A stretch of 6,269 nucleotides of DNA, from assembly GCA_903924805.1 (NCBI GenBank), contig CAIYCZ010000434.1:1-6269 (forward strand), written 5' to 3'. Every line of letters starts with the position of its first letter. The first letter of the stretch is position 1. A program made the position numbers and the translations under genes. Source of the DNA: an uncultured delta proteobacterium. GTDB taxonomy: Bacteria > Desulfobacterota > WTBG01 > CAIYCZ01. This document shows, piece by piece, positions 1-5,876 of this stretch. Under the pieces are notes generated by a model. It was given only the letters and a program-made list of their open reading frames with translations, did no database searches and had not been told where the DNA came from.

Positions 1-240
1 CTCATCTATTTCGAGCACGACCTTGAAGCGGGCGCCTCGTTTATCAACGGCTATATCCAGACGATCGTCGAGGCCGTCAAGCGCAAGATGTCTCCCACCT
101 GGCCGCTGGGGCCCATGAACTACATTGCCGGCCCGCACCGCTGCAACTACCATGAGCTGGTGCTGAAAATAAAGAAGACGCTTGACCCGCGTCTGACCTC
201 CAACCCCGATTATCCGGTGCCGCAGCAGCCTCCGGGGTAA
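1..240 (+). CDS. FAD-linked oxidase, C-terminal fragment (5' end outside window)
   Basis: The frame is open from the first base to a TAA at 238-240 and gives 79 residues; the start is outside the window. The fragment ends in a segment reading IKKTLDPRLTSNP (residues 57-69). It resembles the C-terminal signature of FAD-linked oxidases of the GlcD / vanillyl-alcohol oxidase fold (usually K-x-x-LDP-x-x-x-x-NPGK) and the matching segment IKETLDPNNLMNPGK of the next gene. Before it lie a helix-like stretch (residues 16-33) and a YIAGPHRCNYHE block where that family has its last cap and FAD-domain elements. The usual PGK after the Asn-Pro is replaced by DYPVPQQPPG, a short proline-rich tail. It is probably a diverged paralogue or partner subunit of the oxidase at 386-1927. 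The family call rests on one short signature and on context, so it is moderate. Substrate unknown. Confidence 0.6.
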   Translation, partial: LIYFEHDLEAGASFINGYIQTIVEAVKRKMSPTWPLGPMNYIAGPHRCNYHELVLKIKKTLDPRLTSNPDYPVPQQPPG

Positions 241-272
241 GAACAGCGGAGCAGAAAAATGCAGTAAAATCT

Positions 273-320
273 GGAACTCAGAAAATCAGGGAAATATTTA
301 CTTTCCCCTTTATGAGTTCC
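273..320 (+). repeat. Nested inverted repeat in the gap between the two FAD oxidase genes
   Basis: GGAACTCA (273-280) is perfectly complementary to TGAGTTCC (313-320). Inside it, GGGAAA (289-294) pairs with TTTCCC (302-307) across a 7-base loop. The right arm is followed by a near copy, TGAGTTCG (321-328), whose first seven bases could pair with the left arm instead. No run of T follows, so this is not a standard factor-independent terminator. It could be an mRNA-processing or stabilising hairpin, a regulator site, or a decayed repeat. No convincing -35/-10 promoter pair was found in 241-385. Confidence 0.5.
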
Positions 321-372
321 TGAGTTCGCGATTCAACGAAATAATATTTCTCTGTGATTAATAGCAAACAAA

Positions 373-378
373 AGGGAG
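373..378 (+). promoter_or_regulatory. Ribosome binding site of the FAD-linked oxidase
   Basis: AGGGAG lies seven bases before the ATG at 386. An in-frame TAG at 362-364 leaves this as the only ATG start with a good Shine-Dalgarno sequence. Confidence 0.8.
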
Positions 379-385
379 ATTACCA

Positions 386-1927
386 ATGCCTGCAAAAATT
401 CTTGCCAAGGTAGATTATATTAAACCCCTTGAGGACAAGCCCTACCGTGATGTGGTGCGGGAAAAGAAGGAGTATCATGAGGAGCTGAAGAAAAAGCTGG
501 AAGTGATTGTCGGGACTGAGAACGTATCAGATGAGACAGCGCTTCTAAAAAAATATTCCCGGGACAGAAGCCTTGCGACTCCCGGCAAGCCGTCCTTTGT
601 TGTTTTCCCGCGCACTGCAGATGAAGTCATCAGGCTGGTCAAACTGGCTAACGAAGAGCTGCTGCCCCTTATACCGGCAAGCTCCGGCACCCACAGCTAC
701 GGTGCTACCATTCCCCGGATGGGCGGCGTTGTCATAGATATGTCCGGGTGGAAAAAGATATTGAAGATTGACCACCGCAACCGAGCCGCGCGCATAGAGC
801 CGGGTGTCACCTATGGTGAACTTGCGGAGGCGCTGAACAAAGAGGGCCTGCGGCCGCTCATGCCGCTGCTGCCGCGAAAAGACCAGTCGGTGCTCACTGC
901 CCATCTTGAGGCGCACCCCATGATGATACCGGAATTTAATTACAGCGAGCCGCTCTACACCGCGGAAATAGTCATGCCCGGCGGTGAGATATTCCGCACC
1001 GGCTCTGCTGCAAGCGGCTCTCCTGAAACCATCCACACGGACATGGTCGGCCCCTGGGGCCCGGGGTTTGACTGGAACCGGCTCTATACCCGCAGCCAGG
1101 GAACCCTGGGCATTGTTACCTGGGCAAATATTATGGCAGAGCCGCTGCCTTCAAAGCAAAAGCTCTATTTCACTCCCGGCCGCACAATAACAGACCTCAC
1201 CAACTTTACCTATACCATTCAGCGCAAGTGGCTCGGCTATGAATGCTTTATCCTCAACAAAGTGAATATGGCGCTCATGCTTGCTGAAACCATGCCGGAT
1301 GATTTTGCAGCCCTGAAGGAAAAACTTCCAGAATACGTGCAGGTCTTCTGCATTGCCGGGCTGAAGCGGTTCCCGGAAGAGCGGATAGCCTACCAGGAAG
1401 CGGATTTCTTTGCCGCCGCCCAGGAGGCCGGGGTCCAGCCGCAGCTCGCACTGCCTGCGGTGCCGCAGGCAGCCGCCTTCTTTTCCCGCAACCTGTCCCG
1501 CTGCTGGGACCGGGAGGTGTACTGGAAAGATGCTTACAAGGGAGCGAGCGCTGATATATTCTTCATCACCACCATGGACCGGGCAGCACAGTACATCGCA
1601 GAGATGCAGCAGGCGGCAACCGCCCATGATTACCCGGCCTCCGAGATCGGTGTGTACCTGCAGCCCATAGAAAACGGCAGGGTTGCGCACCTTGAATTTA
1701 ATATGTTCTATAACCCTGATGACCCGCAGGAATGCGGCCGCATTAAAAAGCTCCACGCTGCTGCCAGCGAACGGATGCACGCACTGGGTGCGGTTTTTAC
1801 CCGGGCCTACGGCAGATGGGCTGAAATGGTTAATACGCGCAACGCCGTACAGTTCCAGGCGGCAAAAATGATCAAGGAGACTCTTGATCCCAACAACCTC
1901 ATGAACCCCGGCAAGCTGGGACTCTAA
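386..1927 (+). CDS. FAD-binding oxidoreductase, VAO/GlcD type (FAD_binding_4)
   Basis: This 513-residue flavoprotein has the PCMH-type FAD fold. The entry motif PRTADEVIRLVKLANE is at residues 75-90, and the pyrophosphate loop IPASSGTHSYGATIP at 96-110. A strand block around DMSGWKKILKID (118-129) leads into IEPGVTYGEL (137-146). Further blocks are MPGGEIFRTG (197-206), SQGTLGIVT (237-245) and the C-terminal KETLDPNNLMNPGK (497-510). The length matches p-cresol methylhydroxylase flavoprotein and vanillyl-alcohol oxidase (about 520-560 residues) better than GlcD (about 460-500). There is no signal peptide or membrane segment, so it is probably cytoplasmic. Family members oxidise hydroxy acids, phenolic alcohols or alkylphenols by hydride transfer to FAD. 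The electron acceptor is not evident; the haem protein encoded next is one candidate. I cannot assign a covalent-flavin residue. The family is secure but the substrate is unknown. Confidence 0.88.
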   Translation: MPAKILAKVDYIKPLEDKPYRDVVREKKEYHEELKKKLEVIVGTENVSDETALLKKYSRDRSLATPGKPSFVVFPRTADEVIRLVKLANEELLPLIPASSGTHSYGATIPRMGGVVIDMSGWKKILKIDHRNRAARIEPGVTYGELAEALNKEGLRPLMPLLPRKDQSVLTAHLEAHPMMIPEFNYSEPLYTAEIVMPGGEIFRTGSAASGSPETIHTDMVGPWGPGFDWNRLYTRSQGTLGIVTWANIMAEPLPSKQKLYFTPGRTITDLTNFTYTIQRKWLGYECFILNKVNMALMLAETMPDDFAALKEKLPEYVQVFCIAGLKRFPEERIAYQEADFFAAAQEAGVQPQLALPAVPQAAAFFSRNLSRCWDREVYWKDAYKGASADIFFITTMDRAAQYIAEMQQAATAHDYPASEIGVYLQPIENGRVAHLEFNMFYNPDDPQECGRIKKLHAAASERMHALGAVFTRAYGRWAEMVNTRNAVQFQAAKMIKETLDPNNLMNPGKLGL

Positions 1928-1932
1928 AAGAA

Positions 1933-1967
1933 TGCAGAAGGCAGAATGCGGATTGCGGAATGAGAAA
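1933..1967. repeat. Decayed 7-base tandem repeat
   Basis: Starting five bases after the stop codon of the FAD oxidase, five successive heptamers can be read: TGCAGAA, GGCAGAA, TGCGGAT, TGCGGAA, TGAGAAA. The consensus is close to TGCGGAA. The array is non-coding and imperfect, which suggests an old, degenerating simple repeat. Its position just after a gene end is typical of intergenic repeat debris. Confidence 0.5.
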
Positions 1968-2030
1968 AAGGCACAAGAGCAACCCGCCTTCGCACAACGC
2001 TACGGCGGGCAGGCAGGCACAAAGGCACAA
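1967..2030. repeat. GC-rich palindromic element flanked by 10-base direct repeats
   Basis: AAAGGCACAA occurs at 1967-1976 and again at 2021-2030. Between them CCCGCC (1983-1988) is complementary to GGCGGG (2004-2009). The arms can extend imperfectly inwards, including GC 1992-1993 with GC 1999-2000, leaving an ACAAC loop. GGCAGGCAGGCAC follows the right arm. The layout recalls a small palindromic intergenic repeat inserted between short duplications, but one copy cannot prove mobility. It is not a terminator, as no T-tract follows. The rest of the 1928-2142 gap shows nothing clear except the ribosome binding site at its end. Confidence 0.45.
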
Positions 2031-2130
2031 AGAAAATTTGGAATGAAAATGTCAAGATCGAGAGAGTAGGGTAACTACGAACGACTTAGAAGGAAGATAG
2101 CTGAAAGTCAATAACATTGATTATTTTTAA

Positions 2131-2137
2131 AGGGAGG
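2131..2137 (+). promoter_or_regulatory. Ribosome binding site of the haem c/PNPOx-like protein
   Basis: AGGGAGG lies five bases before the ATG at 2143. It is the strongest Shine-Dalgarno sequence in the window. An in-frame TAA at 2128-2130 rules out any earlier start. Confidence 0.85.
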
Positions 2138-2142
2138 CCATC

Positions 2143-3000
2143 ATGAGGAACAGAAGAAGTTTTTTGGGACTGGTTTTAATTGTTTGTTTCATCGCAGGGT
2201 TTTACAGCATTATTACGGCAGCAGACACGAAAAAACAGCAATCAAAAGAGACCCCCGCCAAGGCGCAAGCAATTGATGCTTCGGCAGAGGTTAGCAGCGA
2301 ACATCCGGACATTCCCGAGGGAATTTCCTGCAGCGACTGTCATGAAATGAAGCTTGACGCCAAAACCACAGCCACCCAGGTGTGGCTCAACGGGGAATAC
2401 CTGGGCAAGAAAAAAGGAGAGGGTGTCATGACCGACGACCAGCTGTGGAAAGAAATAATCAAAATGATTGGCGGCATAAAAAACAATTCAAAAACATATG
2501 TGCTTGCAACCTGTATGAACAATAGGCCTCTGTCAACTACGGCAGAGTGGACACTTGATCCGGAAAAGAAAGTGCTGTACGGCGTTCACGAGATGGGGAC
2601 GGAGAAACTGGTTCACATCAAAAGCAACCCCTGGGTCAGCCTTAACTGGCATGATGAATTTGCGGGCATAGAAGGGCCCTACCGCTGCTGCCAGATAAAA
2701 GGGCGCTGCGAACTGATTGACGGCACCAACCCTGAATTTGAAAAAATATTAATCAACTTTGCGCCCTATGAGGATGCCGCGAAGCGGATGATGCCCAAAA
2801 ATCCCACTCCTGAGCAGCGCGAGCAGACGTTGAAAAATTTCCGTGACCAGGTCTTTAAAAAAAGGTTTCTTATCAGCAAGATCACCATAGACCGCATTAC
2901 GGTCGTAAACAAAGCTTTTATGAAACAGGGGTTTAGAAATGTCCAGAGATGGGAGCGGGAAGCCAAAGTGGATTCACAAAAATCAAACAAGCAAAACTAA
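2143..3000 (+). CDS. Exported monohaem c protein with a pyridoxamine 5'-phosphate oxidase-like flavin-binding domain
   Basis: The 285-residue product begins MRNRRSFLGL, followed by a hydrophobic stretch to about residue 25 and a likely cleavage near ITAA (24-27). The twin arginine and RRSFLGL order resemble a Tat signal, although Sec export is not excluded. A charged linker (about 28-58) leads to CSDCH at 63-67, one CxxCH haem c attachment motif, so this part must reach the periplasm or cell exterior. From about residue 100 to 265 lies a PNPOx-like split barrel. Recognisable pieces are KTYVLATCMNNRPLSTTAEW (117-136), LYGVHEMGTEKLVHIKSNPWVSLNWH (145-170) and CCQIKGRCELID (182-193). This superfamily usually binds FMN, F420 or haem. 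True PdxH is cytoplasmic and has no haem motif, so that name does not fit. The AOR-family gene starts 18 bases later. A redox role is inferred; its partner is unknown. Confidence 0.8.
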   Translation: MRNRRSFLGLVLIVCFIAGFYSIITAADTKKQQSKETPAKAQAIDASAEVSSEHPDIPEGISCSDCHEMKLDAKTTATQVWLNGEYLGKKKGEGVMTDDQLWKEIIKMIGGIKNNSKTYVLATCMNNRPLSTTAEWTLDPEKKVLYGVHEMGTEKLVHIKSNPWVSLNWHDEFAGIEGPYRCCQIKGRCELIDGTNPEFEKILINFAPYEDAAKRMMPKNPTPEQREQTLKNFRDQVFKKRFLISKITIDRITVVNKAFMKQGFRNVQRWEREAKVDSQKSNKQN

Positions 3001-3018
3001 TAAGCACGTTGAGCAGCT

Positions 3019-4992
3019 ATGTCTAAACAATTTGGCTGGTCAGGAACAATACTTAAAATAGATTTAACCGAGCGCAGGGTTACAAAACTGCAGACCGCTG
3101 ATTACAGCCGCCGCTTTATAGGCGGCCTTGGCATCGGAGAGAAAATCTACTGGGATGAAACATCTCCTGACACCAATGCCTTCGACGCAGAAAACCCTCT
3201 CATAATGATGACCGGGCCGCTGTGCGGCACAACGGCTCCCGCAGCGCCGCGGATGGTTGTCTGCGGGAAATCCCCCTGCACCTATCCGGAGCGGTTTGTT
3301 AATGCAAGCATCGCGGGATTTTTTCCGGCAGTGCTTAAAAATGCGGGATTTGATGGGATTGTTCTAACGGGCAGAGCTGACAGACCCGTGTATGTAAACA
3401 TTTCCGATGGGGCTTGTTCTCTACATGATGCATCCCGTCTGTGGGGCCTGAATAATACTGAAGCGCGCAAGCGCCTTGGGCAGGAGCTCCCTGAGTCCGC
3501 CAAGATCCTGTCAATCGGAACCGGATGCGAGAATCGCACCCGTATCGGCAACCTGACAGGAGATCTTGGTGGCAGCGCTTCCATGGGCTTCGGCTCTGTG
3601 ATGGGCTCAAAAAACTTGAAGGCAATTGCCGTAAACGGTTCAGGCCGAGTTGCAATTGCAGATCCGGACGGTGTTACGAATGTCCGGGAAAAGCTCAAGG
3701 CGATGACCGGCCAGGGTTTTCACAATATCTATGCAAACACAGTCCCCATGCCGGGCACCGAGGTTGTCAGGAAAATGCACTGCCATGGTTGTCCCCAAGG
3801 CTGCTGGCGCTCGCTGCAGCGCAGGGCCTCGGGTCTTGAGGGTATCCGGAAATGTCACATGGGGTCCTGGTATGCAAAGTGGGATATGAAGCTGAACGGC
3901 GCGATAACCGATACCACCTTTCTTGCTGCCGATCTCGCAAATGACTATTCCTTATGCACGGACGAAATTCTTTTTCTGCTCTTGTGGCTTGAAAAATGCC
4001 TTGAGCGGGGCATCCTCACGGAAAAGCAGATTGAACTGCCCGTTGCCCGTATGGGCAGCCTTGAGTTTATCCAACAAATGCTTGAAATGATTTCAAAGCC
4101 GGAGGGATTTGGAAGCGTGATTGCCCAAGGTGCAGTGCGTGCGTCTGCAAGCCTCGGCGATGAATCAGCTGCCATTGTAAGTGAATTCCTCACCAGTTCC
4201 GGCAGGCCAGCACGCACCTACGGCCCGAAGAGTTTTATCATGTCAGCTCCTGTCTTTGCCGTTGAGCAGCGCCCGGCAATCACCACCCTGCATGAAATCT
4301 GTCATCCGCTCACCAAATGGGCCCTCTGGCTCAAAACAGAGGGCAAAGGCAGCTATGTGTCCACAGACGTTTTGCGCAACATTGCAGACCGATTCTGGGG
4401 TGGCCGGGAAGCAGTTGATTTTTCTACGCTTGCAGGAAAGGCCCGGGCGGCGAAAATTATTCAGGACCGGCAGTATGCTAAAGAATGCCTGGTGCTGTGC
4501 GACCTTGTCTGGCCAATGCTTGATGATGCAAGCACCGGAGAACATGTCGGGGATCCAAGTCTTGAGAGTCGGCTGCTTTCTGCCGTAACCGGCCGGGATA
4601 TCAGCGAGCAGGGACTAAGTGAAATCGGTGAGCGGGTGTTTAATCTCAACCGCGCAATCCAGCTTCGTGATGGCCGAAAGGGACGCGCCGATGACATACT
4701 GTCTGAAACCTGCTTTGTCGCGCGGGAAGAACCACCTGCTGACATTTTTGATTTCTACAACCCCGAACGGCTGCTGCCGGGAAAAGGAGATGAATTAATC
4801 TCCTGCAAGATGAAGGCTGTCGACCGGGGGCAGGTTGAGCTCCTGATGAATGAATATTACGAGCTGCGCGGGTGGGACGTGGACACGGGACTGCTGAAAA
4901 AAGAAACGCTTGAACATTTTGATCTTAAGGATGTCATCGATTCCTTGGGTGACAGGGCGGTCCATAAATTAAAATCCGGCAGCAATGAATAA
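3019..4992 (+). CDS. Aldehyde:ferredoxin oxidoreductase family tungsten/molybdenum enzyme
   Basis: This 657-residue protein matches the AOR family along its whole length. The N-domain starts GWSGTILKIDLTERRV (6-21) and has FIGGLGIGEKIYW (33-45), FVNASIAGFFPAVLKNAGFDG (93-113) and VMGSKNLKAIAVNG (194-207). The [4Fe-4S] ligands are C255, C258, C262 (CHGCPQGC) and, by position, C494 in ECLVLC. The C-domain has GERVFNLNRAIQLRDG (537-552) and ends with YYELRGWD (613-620). Members hold a tungsten or molybdenum bis-pyranopterin and either oxidise aldehydes to acids or, as in BamB of class II benzoyl-CoA reductase, reduce aromatic thioesters. The length is closer to BamB (about 650) than to archaeal AOR (about 605). 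The first pterin-binding motif (D-x-x-G-L-C/D in AOR) reads NDYSLC (308-313), with cysteine at the last position. No signal peptide, so cytoplasmic. Start fixed: an in-frame TGA at 3010-3012 precedes the ATG, and only a weak ribosome site is present. It ends in a double stop, TAA TAA. Confidence 0.88.
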   Translation: MSKQFGWSGTILKIDLTERRVTKLQTADYSRRFIGGLGIGEKIYWDETSPDTNAFDAENPLIMMTGPLCGTTAPAAPRMVVCGKSPCTYPERFVNASIAGFFPAVLKNAGFDGIVLTGRADRPVYVNISDGACSLHDASRLWGLNNTEARKRLGQELPESAKILSIGTGCENRTRIGNLTGDLGGSASMGFGSVMGSKNLKAIAVNGSGRVAIADPDGVTNVREKLKAMTGQGFHNIYANTVPMPGTEVVRKMHCHGCPQGCWRSLQRRASGLEGIRKCHMGSWYAKWDMKLNGAITDTTFLAADLANDYSLCTDEILFLLLWLEKCLERGILTEKQIELPVARMGSLEFIQQMLEMISKPEGFGSVIAQGAVRASASLGDESAAIVSEFLTSSGRPARTYGPKSFIMSAPVFAVEQRPAITTLHEICHPLTKWALWLKTEGKGSYVSTDVLRNIADRFWGGREAVDFSTLAGKARAAKIIQDRQYAKECLVLCDLVWPMLDDASTGEHVGDPSLESRLLSAVTGRDISEQGLSEIGERVFNLNRAIQLRDGRKGRADDILSETCFVAREEPPADIFDFYNPERLLPGKGDELISCKMKAVDRGQVELLMNEYYELRGWDVDTGLLKKETLEHFDLKDVIDSLGDRAVHKLKSGSNE

Positions 4993-5012
4993 TAAAATCA
5001 CTGCATCCATGT

Positions 5013-5017
5013 AGAGG
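5013..5017 (+). promoter_or_regulatory. Ribosome binding site of the short-chain dehydrogenase
   Basis: AGAGG lies six bases before the ATG at 5024. An in-frame TAG at 5012-5014 overlaps this site and excludes an earlier start. Confidence 0.7.
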
Positions 5018-5023
5018 AACAAA

Positions 5024-5827
5024 ATGAAAACAGTTGTCATTACCGGCAGCACGCGAGGTATCGGCTTCGGCATGGCCCGGGAATTTTTAAAACGGGACTA
5101 CCGTGTCGTCATAAGCTCGCGAGGCAGGGGTCAGGTTGAAGAAAAAGTTAAGGCGCTCGGTGCAGAATTCAGCAGCGAGCGTATATATGGCTTGGCCTGT
5201 GATGTCACTGACAGCAGTCAGGTGCAGGCATTGTGGGACAGCGCAAAGAAGCGATTCGGCACCATAGATATCTGGATTAACAACGCAGGGATTACCAATA
5301 GCATGAAAAGTCTGCTGGAACTGGACATTGCTGAAGTCGCTCCCGTGGTCAGCACAAACATAACCGGACTTATCTATGGGTCACTCATTGCACTTAAGGG
5401 GATGACTGAGCAGGGGTTCGGGCAGATATATAATTTCTATGGACATGGAAGCAATGACGCAAAAGTTGCCGGACTGCACGTGTACGGCACCACTAAGCGG
5501 GCAGTGCGGTACTTCACCGAGGCGTTGATTAATGATGCTGAGGGTACGCCAGTACAAGTTGGTGCGCTTAGCCCTGGTATTGTAGTGACTGATTTTCTTA
5601 TAAACGACATGCGCAAAATGCTCCCAGAGCAACTGGAGACCGTTACGGCTCTTTACAACTGCCTTGCAGATACCGTTGAGACCGTAACGCCTTTTTTGGT
5701 CGAAAGCATTCTCAGTAACGATAAAAACGGCACGGAAATCAGCTGGCTCACCGAGGAAAAAGCAACAGAACGTATGAACTCAGATGAGTACTGCAGCCGC
5801 GATCTGTTCAGTAAATACGGTCTGTAA
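5024..5827 (+). CDS. Short-chain dehydrogenase/reductase, NYC1/NOL (chlorophyll b reductase)-like
   Basis: A classical SDR of 267 residues. The Rossmann glycine motif TGSTRGIG is at 7-14 and SSR (31-33) follows the second strand; both carry basic residues that favour NADP(H). CDVTD (59-63) and INNAG (85-89) are canonical. The active-site motif is YGTTK, with Tyr154 and Lys158. Ser143, in FYGHGS, lies 11 residues before the tyrosine, instead of the more usual 13 or so. That arrangement, together with DIWINNAG (82-89), VSTNITG (109-115) and SPGIVVTDFL (183-192), resembles the plant chlorophyll b reductases NYC1 and NOL and their bacterial relatives. The protein should interconvert an alcohol and a ketone or aldehyde, probably a cyclic or aromatic-linked one. 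No photosynthesis genes are seen, so the chlorophyll role need not apply. It sits 31 bases after the AOR-family gene and 49 before the UbiD gene. Substrate unknown. Confidence 0.85.
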   Translation: MKTVVITGSTRGIGFGMAREFLKRDYRVVISSRGRGQVEEKVKALGAEFSSERIYGLACDVTDSSQVQALWDSAKKRFGTIDIWINNAGITNSMKSLLELDIAEVAPVVSTNITGLIYGSLIALKGMTEQGFGQIYNFYGHGSNDAKVAGLHVYGTTKRAVRYFTEALINDAEGTPVQVGALSPGIVVTDFLINDMRKMLPEQLETVTALYNCLADTVETVTPFLVESILSNDKNGTEISWLTEEKATERMNSDEYCSRDLFSKYGL

Positions 5828-5862
5828 AAGCTATTAACCGCTGTACTCCCTGATATAAGCTT

Positions 5863-5870
5863 GGAAGGAA
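5863..5870 (+). promoter_or_regulatory. Ribosome binding site of the UbiD-family gene
   Basis: GGAAGGAA lies six bases before the ATG at 5877. An in-frame TAA at 5856-5858 fixes this start. Confidence 0.75.
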
Positions 5871-5876
5871 ACGCAC

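Noticed and set aside
545..1036. Minus-strand open frame of 163 codons opposite the FAD oxidase
   Set aside because: It is antisense to conserved FAD-binding motifs, has no family signature and no sensible genetic context.
1151..1780. Minus-strand open frame of 209 codons opposite the FAD oxidase
   Set aside because: It lies wholly inside a well-supported flavoprotein gene, its translation has no recognisable motif, and it is explained by codon bias of the + strand gene.
1960..2046. Small + strand frame of 28 codons in the intergenic gap
   Set aside because: It is made of the repeat and palindrome, is very basic, and has no convincing ribosome site.
2143..2200. Lipoprotein signal at Cys15 of the haem protein
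   Set aside because: The residues before the cysteine (LIV) lack the small residue required at -1 of a lipobox, and the cysteine lies inside the hydrophobic core.
2143..3000. Naming the gene pdxH (vitamin B6 synthesis)
   Set aside because: The export signal, the CxxCH motif and the neighbours do not fit a cytoplasmic PNP oxidase; only the fold is shared.
3282..3698. Minus-strand open frame of 138 codons opposite the AOR-family gene
   Set aside because: It is antisense to conserved AOR blocks and the translation is low-complexity and unrecognisable.
5828..5876. Terminator between the dehydrogenase and the UbiD gene
   Set aside because: No stable hairpin with a T-tract is present in the 49-base gap.
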